DNA of 64,000 nt from Catenovulum maritimum (GTDB lineage Bacteria; Pseudomonadota; Gammaproteobacteria; Enterobacterales; Alteromonadaceae), in the NCBI RefSeq assembly GCF_001050375.1, contig NZ_KQ130483.1:1-64000 (forward strand). The letters run 5' to 3'. The notes under the pieces were generated by a model. That model saw nothing but the letters and a program-made list of their open reading frames with translations. It had not been told where the DNA came from and ran no database searches. Both the position numbers and the translations under genes were made by a program. Shown in pieces: positions 47,358 to 57,257 of this stretch; the stretch's first letter is position 1; every line of letters begins with the position of its first letter.

Positions 47358-48302
47358 TTAATTTTGAGCTAAGTAAGCAGCAGCACCAAGTAAACCAGGC
47401 TGCTCTTCAGTTACTATATATACAGGTATGTTTTTATTTAATGCTTCAAAACGCCCTTTGGCATCAAAACGCTTTCGAAAACTACTATTTAAAACATATT
47501 CAATAAAACGCGGTACAACACCGCCAGCAATATAAACACCTGATGTAGTGTTTAAATTAAGTGCCAAGTTTCCTGCAAAACTACCAATAGCTTCACAGAA
47601 CATATCTAAACTAGCTTTACAGACTGGACAGCTATTCGCTAGTGCTTTTTCGGTAACTTGAGCTGGTTCTAATGCTTTTTCTGCCACATCAGATTTAGCT
47701 GCAAGTGCTCGATAGATATTTGCGATACCTTGACCAGATAACAAACGTTCAGCTGATACATGGCCTAATTCATTCGCAAGGAATTTTAAAACATAAGCTT
47801 CTTCATCATTATTTGGCGCAAAATCGACGTGACCGCCTTCACCTGGTAATGGTATCCACTTGTCATTCGCATTAATAACATGCGCAACACCTAAACCAGT
47901 GCCAGCACCACAAACAGCAATAGGTTGCTTTGTCTGTGCTTCACCGCCGCCCACTTTTATCTTTTGTTCATCTGATAAAAACGGAACAGATAAAGCAATT
48001 GCGGTAAAATCATTAATAACAAATAACTTAGATAAACCTAAAGACGCTTTAGTTTCTTTTATTGAAAAAGACCAATCATGATTAGTCATTGAAACTATAT
48101 CTGAGTTTATCGGGCAAGCAATAGCAAGACAAACTTGGTCAACCTTATCTAAACCGACCTCAGACATATATGCTCTGAGTGTTGCTTCCGGAGAAGCATA
48201 ATCAGTTACTTTATATTTTTTAATCTGATCAATAGAATTTACACCATTCGTTTGAGCAATTCTCATATTGGTGCCGCCTATATCAGCAACAAGCGATATC
48301 AT
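47358..48302 (-). CDS. glk: Glucokinase
   Basis: Phosphorylates glucose to glucose 6-phosphate with ATP. The 314 residues begin with DIGGTNMR (ATP phosphate site) and carry GAGTGLGVAHV and EGGHVDFAP, typical of the E. coli-type Glk rather than the ROK group. Its start overlaps the edd stop by one base (TAATG), so it is translationally coupled. It joins free glucose released by the nearby alpha-glucosidase to the Entner-Doudoroff route. Confidence 0.94.
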   Translation of the reverse strand: MISLVADIGGTNMRIAQTNGVNSIDQIKKYKVTDYASPEATLRAYMSEVGLDKVDQVCLAIACPINSDIVSMTNHDWSFSIKETKASLGLSKLFVINDFTAIALSVPFLSDEQKIKVGGGEAQTKQPIAVCGAGTGLGVAHVINANDKWIPLPGEGGHVDFAPNNDEEAYVLKFLANELGHVSAERLLSGQGIANIYRALAAKSDVAEKALEPAQVTEKALANSCPVCKASLDMFCEAIGSFAGNLALNLNTTSGVYIAGGVVPRFIEYVLNSSFRKRFDAKGRFEALNKNIPVYIVTEEQPGLLGAAAYLAQN

Positions 48303-50131
48303 TAACTAACTCCGTCTAAAGTAAATAAGCTACAAGCGCCCTCTTCTGCACCTGATAAATTAGATCTTAAAGCGCCAAAGAACTCACGACCCATGCCAAT
48401 TCTTTCTTGATCAACTAACCCAGGCATTGCATTTTCTCTAGTTGCTAACTCTTTTTCATCAACTAAAAGTTCAACTTTACCATTAATTGAATCAACTAAA
48501 ATTAAGTCACCCTCTTTCACTTTGGCCAGCAAACCACCATCGATCGCTTCTGGTGTCATATGTATTGCAGCAGGTACTTTACCAGAAGCACCTGACATAC
48601 GACCATCGGTAACTAATGCAACATTCTGGCCTCTGTCTTGTAAAATTGCTAATGGCGGCGTCAATTTGTGTAGCTCTGGCATTCCGATGGCTTTTGGCCC
48701 TTGGAATCTAACAACTGCAACAAAATCACCTTCTAGCTCTTTATTTTGGAATGCTTTTTCTAAATCATGCTGACTTTCAAACACTTTGGCAGGCGCAGTA
48801 AAGCTAACATCACCTTTTGGTAAAGATGAAGTTTTCATGACGCTTCTACCTAAATTGCCCTGCAATACTTGTAAACCACCGTTTGGTTTAAAAGGTAGTT
48901 TTGCAGTCGCTATAATTGTTTTGTCTTTAGATTTAGTAACGCTTTCTGACCAAACGAGTTCACCATCATCTAGTGAAGGTGTTTTGGTATACTTATCTAA
49001 GCCTTGTCCACAAATAGTATGCACATCATTATGCAGTAAATCTGCAGATAATAATTCGCGGAAAAGTACAGCCATACCGCCAGCATCATGGAATTGATTA
49101 ATATCTGCACTACCGTTAGGGTAAATACGAGTTAATAAAGGCGTACCATTAGATAAGTCAGCAAAATCAGTCCAATTCACGATAATGCCAGCAGAACGAG
49201 CCATAGCAACTAAATGCATAGTGTGGTTAGTTGAACCACCAGTCGCTAGTAATGACACTATGCCATTAACAACTGCTTTCTCGTCAACGATTTTAGCAAT
49301 CGGTGTGTATTCTGTACCTAAATCTGTAATTCGAGTAACTTGTTTCGCAGCCGCTTTAGTTAAAGCCGTTCTCAACACTGAATCCGTTTCTACAAAAGAC
49401 GAACCAGGTAGATGTAAACCCATCATTTCAACAACTAGCTGATTACTATTTGCTGTGCCATAGAAAGTACAAGTACCTGGAGAGTGATAAGATGCTGATT
49501 CTGACTCTAGTAACGCTTCACGTCCAACTTTACCTTCAGCGTGGAGCATACGGACACGAGTTTTTTCTGAATTTGAAATACCTGTTGGCATTGGGCCTGC
49601 TGGTACAAAAACAAAAGGTAAGTGGCCGAATGCTAACGCAGACATGACTAATCCAGGTACAATTTTGTCACATATACCTAGCATTAAAGCGCCATCAAAC
49701 ATATTGTGTGATAAACCAACACATGAGCTTAGTGCGATAACATCGCGACTTAGCAAACTCAAATCCATGCCTGGCTGGCCTTGTGTAACACCGTCACACA
49801 TAGCGGGAACGCCGCCTGCAACCTGCGCCACACTGCCTGTTTCAGCAATGGCATCTTTTAATATTTGTGGATAGTACTCATATGGTTGATGAGCAGAAAG
49901 CATATCATTATATGAAGTAATGATACCTATATTAGATTTATTGAATTGCTTTAAGATATTTTTATCATTTTTGGCACAGGCTGCGTAGCCATGTGCCAAA
50001 TTGCCGCAAGATAAAACTTCTCGATGTGGACCTTTTACTCGCGCAGCTTCAACTTTTTTTAAGTAAGCTTTGCGAGATTCTTTGCTTCGTTCAACGATTC
50101 GTTCAGTTACTTCCTGCAATATGGAATTCAT
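48302..50131 (-). CDS. edd: 6-phosphogluconate dehydratase
   Basis: Dehydrates 6-phosphogluconate to KDPG. The 609 residues are the expected length. Fe-S cluster cysteines are in the segments AMCDGVTQG and SSCVGLSHN, with a third expected in the HTICGQGL region. The IlvD/Edd pattern DGRMSGASGKVPAAIH is near the C-terminus. It starts 21 bases after pgl and overlaps glk by one base. Confidence 0.96.
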   Translation of the reverse strand: MNSILQEVTERIVERSKESRKAYLKKVEAARVKGPHREVLSCGNLAHGYAACAKNDKNILKQFNKSNIGIITSYNDMLSAHQPYEYYPQILKDAIAETGSVAQVAGGVPAMCDGVTQGQPGMDLSLLSRDVIALSSCVGLSHNMFDGALMLGICDKIVPGLVMSALAFGHLPFVFVPAGPMPTGISNSEKTRVRMLHAEGKVGREALLESESASYHSPGTCTFYGTANSNQLVVEMMGLHLPGSSFVETDSVLRTALTKAAAKQVTRITDLGTEYTPIAKIVDEKAVVNGIVSLLATGGSTNHTMHLVAMARSAGIIVNWTDFADLSNGTPLLTRIYPNGSADINQFHDAGGMAVLFRELLSADLLHNDVHTICGQGLDKYTKTPSLDDGELVWSESVTKSKDKTIIATAKLPFKPNGGLQVLQGNLGRSVMKTSSLPKGDVSFTAPAKVFESQHDLEKAFQNKELEGDFVAVVRFQGPKAIGMPELHKLTPPLAILQDRGQNVALVTDGRMSGASGKVPAAIHMTPEAIDGGLLAKVKEGDLILVDSINGKVELLVDEKELATRENAMPGLVDQERIGMGREFFGALRSNLSGAEEGACSLFTLDGVS

Positions 50132-50152
50132 ACAGAGATAATCTCCTGGCTG

Positions 50153-50839
50153 TTATGGTGCCCAGATGATATCTACCGGAGTTGAATCTTGTTTCAAAAT
50201 TGCCCTGATAGGCATTTCTAGTACATCGTCACCAGCTAGAGCTTTGTCGATAATCACTTTCTTACTGTCGCCTACTGAGTGAACAAAAATTTGTTCACTA
50301 TTTAGTAGTGATTTTAAAGTTAACGACATTCTCTCATGTGGTGCTGTTGTAGGCTGAACAGCAATACATACTTCATTCGATTCTAAACCCTGAACAATTT
50401 GTTCAGAACAAGGAAACAATGAGGCTGTATGCCCATCTTCACCCATACCCAAAATCAATGCATCTATTGGGAAAGACAAAGCTTTCAAATTTTCAGCTAC
50501 GCTTGGTTCAGCACCAAATGCGCTAGTTTCTTTAGTTTTCAACTCAACAAAGGTAGCATCCGCGGCTTTGTTTTGTAATAAGTTATTTAATACTAAAGCA
50601 GTATTACTTGCTTCGTGAGATTTATCAACCCAACGTTCGTCAGCTAAAGTAATACTTACTTTGCTCCAATCAATATCTGCTTGAGATAATTGTTTGAAAA
50701 AAGGTAATGGAGTGCGTCCACCAGAAACAACTAAACTTGCTTTACCCTTTGCATCAATCGCATTCGCCAATATCTTGGCGATGCGATCAGCAAATTGTAA
50801 ATTTAATTCGTCTGTATTTTTAAATTCTACAAATTGCAT
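50153..50839 (-). CDS. pgl: 6-phosphogluconolactonase
   Basis: Hydrolyses 6-phosphogluconolactone to 6-phosphogluconate. The 228 residues are of the DevB type, with SGGRTPLPFF, LADERWV and GMGEDGHTASLFP motifs. I chose ATG 50839, which has AGGGA seven bases upstream and gives MQFVEFKN; the longer frame would overlap zwf. It lies ten bases after zwf in the operon. Confidence 0.95.
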   Translation of the reverse strand: MQFVEFKNTDELNLQFADRIAKILANAIDAKGKASLVVSGGRTPLPFFKQLSQADIDWSKVSITLADERWVDKSHEASNTALVLNNLLQNKAADATFVELKTKETSAFGAEPSVAENLKALSFPIDALILGMGEDGHTASLFPCSEQIVQGLESNEVCIAVQPTTAPHERMSLTLKSLLNSEQIFVHSVGDSKKVIIDKALAGDDVLEMPIRAILKQDSTPVDIIWAP

Positions 50840-50849
50840 TTTATTATCC

Positions 50850-52313
50850 CTAATCCCACTCACGGCCATCTTTAGCCATTAAAAATGCAGACGCTTCTGG
50901 TCCCCATGTACCTGCTGGGTAAGGCTTAGGCTTATCAAATGTTTCATCCCAAGCTTTAAAAATTCCATCTACCCATTTCCATGCACCCTCAACTTCATCA
51001 CGGCGTACAAACAATGATTGATTACCTAATAAAGCTTCGAGCAATAATCTTTCGTATGCATCGGCAATACGTGCTTCTTTAAATGTTTCAGAGAAACTTA
51101 AATCCAATTTAGTTTCTTGCAATGTCATATGGTCATCTAATCCAGGTACCTTGTTAAGTACTTGAACTTCAACACCTTCACGAGGTTGCATTCTGATTGT
51201 TAATACATTTGCTGGTAATGTCGCATAACTATCTTTAAATATATTATGAGGCATGTTTTTGAAATGAATAACAATTTCAGTTAATTTTTCTGGCATACGT
51301 TTACCAGTTCGTAAATAGAACGGAACGCCTGACCAACGCCAGTTATCAATATCAACACGGATACCAACAAAAGTTTCTGTATTACTTTGTGTATTTGCGC
51401 CTTCTTCTTCTAGATAACCTGGTACTGGCTTACCTTTAATTGCGCCTGCTGCATATTGACCACGAACAGTTTTTTCTTTCACGTTATGTTTAGTGATAGG
51501 ACGTAAACACTTAAGTACACGTACTTTTTCGTCACGAACATCACTAGCATTTAAGCTAATTGGAGGATTCATCGCAATTAGACTCAAAATTTGTAATAAA
51601 TGGTTTTGTACCATATCACGCATTTGACCCGCATCGTCAAAGTAACCCCAACGGCCTTCAATACCAACTTCTTCACCTACTGTAATTTGCACATGATCAA
51701 TACAGTTATGATCCCAGTTAGATGCAAATAATGAGTTAGCAAAACGTAAAGCTAATAAATTTAAAGTTGTTTCTTTACCTAAATAATGATCGATTCGGTA
51801 AGTTTGTTCTTCAGCGAAATACTTAGCGACTTGATCATTAATTACTTTAGATGATGCTAAATCGTGTCCGATTGGTTTTTCTAATACAACACGAGTTTCA
51901 TCATTAATTAAGCCAGCGCTATTTAAGCCTTCACATATCGCCCCAAAAATAGAAGGAGGCGTAGAGAAATAGTTAACTGTTACGCGCTTAACTTGGTCTA
52001 CTAAATCTTTTATTTTTGAGTATTCCTCTGGATTACTCATATCTACTTTAGCGTAGTTTAATTTTGCAGAGAATCTATCCCAAGTATCTTGATCTATCTC
52101 TTCTTTCATAAATGTAGAAAGTGCATCATGCACTAAAGCTACATATTCTTCTTGAGTAACTTCATGACGAGCTACACCAATAATTTGAGTATTTGCATCT
52201 AATAAATTTGCTTTTTCCAATTGATATAATGATGGTAAAAGCTTACGGCGTGCCAAATCACCTTTGGTGCCAAATAATACAAGATCACATGGTTTGTTTG
52301 CTTGCGAGACCAT
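50850..52313 (-). CDS. zwf: Glucose-6-phosphate 1-dehydrogenase
   Basis: Oxidises glucose 6-phosphate to the lactone with NADP, feeding both the pentose phosphate and Entner-Doudoroff routes. The 487 residues carry the coenzyme motif GTKGDLARRKLLPSL and the active-site segment RIDHYLGKET. The usual GASGDL is replaced by GTKGDL, a modest variation. GGGGAG lies five bases before the ATG. First gene of the operon and divergent from hexR, with HexR-type boxes between them. Confidence 0.97.
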   Translation of the reverse strand: MVSQANKPCDLVLFGTKGDLARRKLLPSLYQLEKANLLDANTQIIGVARHEVTQEEYVALVHDALSTFMKEEIDQDTWDRFSAKLNYAKVDMSNPEEYSKIKDLVDQVKRVTVNYFSTPPSIFGAICEGLNSAGLINDETRVVLEKPIGHDLASSKVINDQVAKYFAEEQTYRIDHYLGKETTLNLLALRFANSLFASNWDHNCIDHVQITVGEEVGIEGRWGYFDDAGQMRDMVQNHLLQILSLIAMNPPISLNASDVRDEKVRVLKCLRPITKHNVKEKTVRGQYAAGAIKGKPVPGYLEEEGANTQSNTETFVGIRVDIDNWRWSGVPFYLRTGKRMPEKLTEIVIHFKNMPHNIFKDSYATLPANVLTIRMQPREGVEVQVLNKVPGLDDHMTLQETKLDLSFSETFKEARIADAYERLLLEALLGNQSLFVRRDEVEGAWKWVDGIFKAWDETFDKPKPYPAGTWGPEASAFLMAKDGREWD

Positions 52314-52498
52314 GATTGCTCCCCGATAGTCTTAAAATAAGTATTTAGCCAATACGCAATTGCGCAATTTAAGCGGGGTATTGAACACTAAATTTGGTAA
52401 TTTTACAACCAATAGATAATATCAATAAGATTAAATGCAAAAAATAACCAAGTTTTCGACATATTCAACCAATTTATATTCCATATTGCAAGCTGAAA

Positions 52499-52513
52499 TG
52501 TAGTGAAATTACA
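52499..52513. promoter_or_regulatory. HexR-type operator
   Basis: TGTAGTGAAATTACA fits the HexR consensus TGTARTnnnATTACA (as known for gammaproteobacteria). It lies in the zwf-hexR divergent region. Confidence 0.65.
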
Positions 52514-52538
52514 TAATTAAACAACAAAAAGTAAATTT

Positions 52539-52553
52539 TGTAGTTAAATTACC
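52539..52553. promoter_or_regulatory. Second HexR-type operator
   Basis: TGTAGTTAAATTACC differs from the first box in two positions. Centre spacing is 40 bases, about four helical turns. It lies 61 bases upstream of the hexR ATG. The rest of the gap 52314-52613 shows only AT-rich promoter-like DNA. Confidence 0.6.
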
Positions 52554-52613
52554 AATAAACTTAGTGCATAATAACCACTCCAATGTAAATAAAATGTAAC
52601 TGGTAAACTTTTT

Positions 52614-53471
52614 ATGAACATCCTAGAAAAAATTGCTCAAGGTCAACCTGAGTTCAGTAAATCTGAGAAAAAAGTCGCAGAGGTTATTTTAGCTGCGCCG
52701 CAAAGTGCAATGCATAGTAGTATAGCTACGTTAGCAAAAGCAGCAGATGTCAGTGAGCCTACTGTTAATCGATTTTGTCGTAGGATGGAAACAAAAGGTT
52801 TTCCTGATTTTAAATTACATCTTGCTCAATGTTTAGCAAATGGAACACCCTACGTAAACCGACATGTTGAAGAAGAAGACGGTCCAGATGCCTACACTTC
52901 GAAAATTTTTGATTCAACTATGGCAGCATTAGATGTTGCGCGGAAACATTTAGATATAAATACAATTAACAAAGCCGTTGATATTTTAACTCAAGCTAAA
53001 AAAATATCCTTTTTTGGTTTAGGCGCGTCAGCATCAGTTGCTCAAGACGCTCAAAATAAATTTTTCAGGTTTAATGTGCCTGTTATTCACTTTGATGACG
53101 TATTAATGCAACGTATGAGCTGTATAAATAGCTGCGAAGGTGAAGTGGTTGTATTTATTTCACACACGGGCAGAACCAAAAGTCATGTTGAAAGTGCTGA
53201 GTTAGCAAGAAATAATGATGCTACTGTTATTGGCATAACAGATTCAGCAAGTCCTTTGGCAAGAGAGTGCAATCTCGTGTTATCATTAGAAGTTACTGAA
53301 GATACAGATATGTATATGCCTATGTCTTCTCGTATTGCCCAACTTGTTTTAGTGGATATATTAGCAACAGGCTTTACGTTAAGACGAGGTAGTAAGTTTA
53401 GAGAAAATTTAAAACGTGTTAAAGACGGCCTTAAAGAATCACGATTTAGTAAAGGAATGCGTGATCACTAA
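52614..53471 (+). CDS. hexR: HexR, RpiR-family regulator of central sugar metabolism
   Basis: 285-residue repressor with an N-terminal RpiR helix-turn-helix (ATLAKAADVSEPTVNRFCRR) and a C-terminal SIS sugar-phosphate domain (FFGLGASASVAQDAQNKFF; VFISHTGRTKS). HexR binds KDPG and regulates zwf, edd, eda and glycolytic genes in gammaproteobacteria. Its position between zwf and pykA matches E. coli. Two boxes in its own upstream region suggest autoregulation along with zwf control. Confidence 0.94.
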   Translation: MNILEKIAQGQPEFSKSEKKVAEVILAAPQSAMHSSIATLAKAADVSEPTVNRFCRRMETKGFPDFKLHLAQCLANGTPYVNRHVEEEDGPDAYTSKIFDSTMAALDVARKHLDINTINKAVDILTQAKKISFFGLGASASVAQDAQNKFFRFNVPVIHFDDVLMQRMSCINSCEGEVVVFISHTGRTKSHVESAELARNNDATVIGITDSASPLARECNLVLSLEVTEDTDMYMPMSSRIAQLVLVDILATGFTLRRGSKFRENLKRVKDGLKESRFSKGMRDH

Positions 53472-53543
53472 TAGACTTTATTTATCATATTTATTTTACA
53501 TGTTGAGCTAACATTGGTTCAATATTAAGAATTAAAAAATCGC

Positions 53544-53549
53544 TATAAT
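53544..53549 (+). promoter_or_regulatory. -10 element for pykA
   Basis: Perfect TATAAT, 24 bases before the pykA ATG, leaving a short leader of about 17 nt that holds GGGAG. The -35 region is not clear. Confidence 0.45.
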
Positions 53550-53573
53550 TATCGCACACCGGGAGCCCAGCGA

Positions 53574-55010
53574 ATGTTTAGAAGAACGAAAATTGTTACA
53601 ACTTTAGGTCCAGCATCAGATAGAGACGGTAATTTAGAAAAAATTATTGCCGCAGGTGCAAATGTAGTTCGAATGAACTTCTCACATGGATCAGCAGAAG
53701 ATCATATAGAAAGAGCAAACCAAGTACGTGAAATTGCAAAAAAATTAGGCGTTTACGTTGGTATTTTAGGTGACTTACAAGGTCCTAAAATTCGTGTTTC
53801 TACTTTTAAGGACGGTCCTATTCAATTAGCTGTTGGTGATAAATTCATCCTAGATGCAGCAATGGGTCCAAAAGAAGGCCACCAAGATGCGGTAGGTTTA
53901 GATTATAAAGATCTAGTTGATGATGTTGTTCATGGTGACACTTTATTGTTAGATGATGGTCGTGTTCAATTAACTGTTGAAAGTGTTGAAGGTACTAAAA
54001 TTCTAACTACTGTTTTAATTGGCGGTAAATTATCTGACAAAAAAGGTATCAATAAGTTAGGTGGCGGCTTATCTGCACCAGCGTTAACAGATAAAGATAA
54101 AGAAGATATCAAATTAGCAGCTAAAATTGGCGTTGATTTCTTAGCTGTTTCTTTCCCACAATCGGGTGCTGATTTACGTTATGCTAAAGAATTAGCATTA
54201 GAAGCAGGCTTAGATGCACAAATTGTTGCTAAAGTAGAGCGTGCTGAAACAGTTGAAACTGACGAAGCGATTGATGACATCATCACTAACTGTGACGTTG
54301 TTATGGTTGCTCGTGGTGACCTAGGTGTTGAAATTGGTGATGCTGCTTTAGTAAGTAAACAGAAAAAATTAATTTCACGTTCACGTCAATTAAACCGTGC
54401 GGTTATCACTGCAACTCAAATGATGGAATCAATGATCGATAACCCTATGCCAACTCGTGCAGAAGTTATGGACGTTGCAAACGCGGTTTTAGATGGTACT
54501 GATGCTGTAATGCTTTCAGGCGAAACAGCTGCTGGTAAATACCCAGTAGAAACAGTTAAGTCTATGGCTGGCGTATGTGTTGGTGCTGAAAAACACCCAA
54601 GTGTTTTAGCTTCTAAACATAGACTTAGTGAAGAGTTTGACTCAATTACAGAAACAGTAGCTTTATCTGCTATGTATGCTGCAAACCACACTCCAAATGT
54701 TAAAGCATTAATCTGCTTAACTGAGTCAGGTAGCATTGCACGTTTAGTTTCAAGAATTAGTTCAGGTATTCGTATTTTCGCTTTATCTCGTCACGATAAA
54801 TCGCTAACGACAACTGCATTATACCGTGGTGTACAACCTTTCTATTTTGATTCAACTAAATCAAACCCTGCATCATTAACTAATGATGTATTGGCAGCAC
54901 TTAAAGATGCCGGTCACTTAAATAAAGATGACTTAGTATTATTAACTCACGGTGATGCTATGGAAACTGTTGGTGCAACTAATACATTAAAATTAGTTAA
55001 AGTTTCTTAG
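53574..55010 (+). CDS. pykA: Pyruvate kinase II
   Basis: Converts phosphoenolpyruvate and ADP to pyruvate and ATP. The 478 residues follow E. coli PykA closely from the start ([21 protein letters not shown]) through [24 protein letters not shown] and [10 protein letters not shown]. The gene order hexR-pykA is also that of E. coli. GGGAG lies nine bases before the ATG, and a strong terminator follows. Codon use looks like that of a highly expressed gene. Confidence 0.97.
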   Translation: MFRRTKIVTTLGPASDRDGNLEKIIAAGANVVRMNFSHGSAEDHIERANQVREIAKKLGVYVGILGDLQGPKIRVSTFKDGPIQLAVGDKFILDAAMGPKEGHQDAVGLDYKDLVDDVVHGDTLLLDDGRVQLTVESVEGTKILTTVLIGGKLSDKKGINKLGGGLSAPALTDKDKEDIKLAAKIGVDFLAVSFPQSGADLRYAKELALEAGLDAQIVAKVERAETVETDEAIDDIITNCDVVMVARGDLGVEIGDAALVSKQKKLISRSRQLNRAVITATQMMESMIDNPMPTRAEVMDVANAVLDGTDAVMLSGETAAGKYPVETVKSMAGVCVGAEKHPSVLASKHRLSEEFDSITETVALSAMYAANHTPNVKALICLTESGSIARLVSRISSGIRIFALSRHDKSLTTTALYRGVQPFYFDSTKSNPASLTNDVLAALKDAGHLNKDDLVLLTHGDAMETVGATNTLKLVKVS

Positions 55011-55034
55011 TAAAGTAAGATAAGAACACTTAAT

Positions 55035-55063
55035 AAAAAACCGGCTCCCTGCCGGTTTTTTTT
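55035..55063 (+). terminator. pykA terminator
   Basis: Stem AAAAAACCGGC / GCCGGTTTTTT with loop TCCCT and a long T-run; it can also serve the convergent GH43 gene. Confidence 0.92.
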
Positions 55064-55087
55064 ATATTTACTTTCTCTTAAGTATAC

Positions 55088-56272
55088 TTACCTTATCTTA
55101 AAATTTTGAACCTCTTCTGGACCAGGATATTTGTATCTTTTATCTAACACATCAAAATAAAACTTTCCCTGAACATCTAATTTAGGTTCAATCGGCACTA
55201 GCATAAAACCACTCGACATAGGCGTATATGCTTTATCATCTTGAATTTTTCGGCTGGCTATTTCTTCATGAGTATAAACTTCGCCATTCTTAAACGCAGT
55301 AACCCACCATTGACCTTGCTTATCTTTAAAAGGCGTGCCATGCCCTAGAAATCGTCCAAGAAACTGACGTTCTCCATAAGGACCATGTAAGTTATCAGCA
55401 GTTGCATAATACATGTTATATGTACCATGACGCATTTTATCCGTGCTCCATGCTGTACCAAAAATAACATATTTACCTAAAATATTTGCCATTGTTAAAC
55501 CTTCATGTCCCATTTTCCTGTTCGAAGGTTCTGCTCTGAATGGTTCGCCCACAAAAGCATCAAGCGATGCTGACATTTCTATCATTTCATAAGCTTTATT
55601 CAGCAAATAAACTTTGCCATCTTGATCTTGGAAAAAACTCGGGTCGTGTCTATGGCCAAAACTAGGACCCTCAAACACCTCTTTATATGGGCCTTCCGGT
55701 TTATCAGCCAGTAACACATTCGCTCTTTTGACACTCGTCGTATGAGTTAATAACCATTGACCATTAATAAAATGTATCTCAGGTGCCCAAAGCATAGGTT
55801 TACGCTTAAGTTGTTCACCCATTTCAGTTAGCTCTTTATGCCAAGATAAATCTTGAAAACGAAAAGGCACACCAACAAGCTGCCAATTTAACAAATCTGA
55901 ACTTTTCCATAATTCAATGCCCTCAGTTAAATGATTGTTTGGATCGCCTCCTTCAATTAGCTCTAATCTGGTACTGGTAAAATAATACTGTCCATCTGGC
56001 GCTAAAAACAAATATGGGTCGCGCAAAAATAGGCCTTCAAAGAATTGAACTGCTCGCTCTCTTTTATTCAGCTGATCAATTTGATACTGAGTAGCAGTAA
56101 AATGACTTGGAACTATATTAGGTCCATCAATCTTAGGCGCCATAGTTGCTTGAATAGCTTTTTCTGTTGGTACACCTTGGTGATCATTGATTTGGAAGGT
56201 GTTAAGATTATTGCATGCTGCCAATATAAACAGACTTGATAACACACTTGTATACAGTTGAGCTTGTTTCAT
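55088..56272 (-). CDS. GH43-type five-bladed-propeller lipoprotein
   Basis: Predicted secreted glycosidase. From ATG 56272 the protein has 394 residues with a signal peptide ending in lipobox LAAC. The five-bladed propeller pattern of GH43-like enzymes is visible: LRDPYLF (catalytic base Asp), WAPEIHF, HRHDPSFF (modulating Asp) and GHEGLTM (acid Glu). The substrate cannot be told; arabino-, xylo- or galacto-oligosaccharides are family options. A longer frame begins at 56332, but only the internal ATGs are compatible with the signal peptide. It stands alone, convergent with pykA. Confidence 0.75.
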   Translation of the reverse strand: MKQAQLYTSVLSSLFILAACNNLNTFQINDHQGVPTEKAIQATMAPKIDGPNIVPSHFTATQYQIDQLNKRERAVQFFEGLFLRDPYLFLAPDGQYYFTSTRLELIEGGDPNNHLTEGIELWKSSDLLNWQLVGVPFRFQDLSWHKELTEMGEQLKRKPMLWAPEIHFINGQWLLTHTTSVKRANVLLADKPEGPYKEVFEGPSFGHRHDPSFFQDQDGKVYLLNKAYEMIEMSASLDAFVGEPFRAEPSNRKMGHEGLTMANILGKYVIFGTAWSTDKMRHGTYNMYYATADNLHGPYGERQFLGRFLGHGTPFKDKQGQWWVTAFKNGEVYTHEEIASRKIQDDKAYTPMSSGFMLVPIEPKLDVQGKFYFDVLDKRYKYPGPEEVQNFKIR

Positions 56273-56422
56273 TTTTTCTCTCATTATTTCTGTCTTTAAA
56301 TCAATTAAAAGGTAGAAATATAATGAAGGCAAGCAGCTTAACTTAAGTATTCAATTCAGAAAATTTAGAATAATCTCAGAGAAATTCGTTGAATAATAAT
56401 TTGTAAAATTACTCTGTTAAAA

Positions 56423-57175
56423 TCAATCTACACCAGCTTTAATTCTAACGTTTGTTACCGTTTGAAGTTTAGGTTTTACTTTCCATTTGGGTTTTATTGG
56501 TGTTAAAGGTAGCTCTCTTTTCCTAGCAACGATTAAATAGACAGAGCCGAGCCGATTAAAATATTTATAGCTTAAACTAGAAAACCAAGATTGACGCAAA
56601 AACTTAGGCTTGTACTTATTAGAACCGCCCGTGAGTGGGCTTAAAATAAAGCGACTATCATCTATTACTTCGCACCCTAATAAATTCAACCAGTCGCCGA
56701 TACGGTTAACTGAAAAAAACCTTGCATTGTTGAGCAAGTTTTTTTTCATGCCAGGTAAATAGCGACAAATACCGGTTAAGCTAATTGGATTAAAACCCGT
56801 GATGAAGATATAACCATCTGGTATGAGTACTCTATGAGCTTCTCTTAGTACCTGATGCGGATCGCTTGTAAAATCTAACGACTGAGCTAATAAAATACCA
56901 TCTACAGAGTTTTCAGAAAATGGTAGGTGATGTATATCAGCTAACACGCCTAGGTTGTGCCCTTCATTGCCTACATTAACTTGATGTTTAATGGAGCAAT
57001 TAGTGGTATTAATTGCAGTGCTTAAACGCCCTAATTTTAAAAAATGATAACCAAAAACTTTTGGAAGCCAGGGGTTTAGGTGGCGTTCAATTTGTTTCTG
57101 AACAAATAAACCACTAGGCAAGTCAGACCAACAACTAGGTAATTCTAATAATAAATCTTGCAAAGCTGGTTTCAT
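56423..57175 (-). CDS. yafS: SAM-dependent methyltransferase, YafS-like
   Basis: 250-residue class I methyltransferase-like protein. The visible features are the acidic-loop and motif-II region (ADIHHLPFSENSVDGILLAQSLDF) and the post-motif (VLREAHRVLIPDGYIFI). The canonical glycine-rich motif I is weak (LGRLSTAI in that position). It is divergent from gloB, as yafS is in E. coli. The substrate is unknown. Confidence 0.8.
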   Translation of the reverse strand: MKPALQDLLLELPSCWSDLPSGLFVQKQIERHLNPWLPKVFGYHFLKLGRLSTAINTTNCSIKHQVNVGNEGHNLGVLADIHHLPFSENSVDGILLAQSLDFTSDPHQVLREAHRVLIPDGYIFITGFNPISLTGICRYLPGMKKNLLNNARFFSVNRIGDWLNLLGCEVIDDSRFILSPLTGGSNKYKPKFLRQSWFSSLSYKYFNRLGSVYLIVARKRELPLTPIKPKWKVKPKLQTVTNVRIKAGVD

Positions 57176-57257
57176 TTAATTGCGTTACCCTATTACTCTA
57201 TCTTTATCTAGACGCTTTGATTACTATATGCAAAGTTTTAATCAGAAGCAAAGCACT

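Noticed and set aside
48522-49874. Chain of open frames antisense to edd
   Set aside because: They mirror edd codon structure, have no ribosome sites, and edd itself is a clear full-length gene.
52391-52410. Third HexR-like site (TTGGTAATTTTACAACC)
   Set aside because: The half-sites resemble HexR boxes, but the spacing is too short for the consensus.
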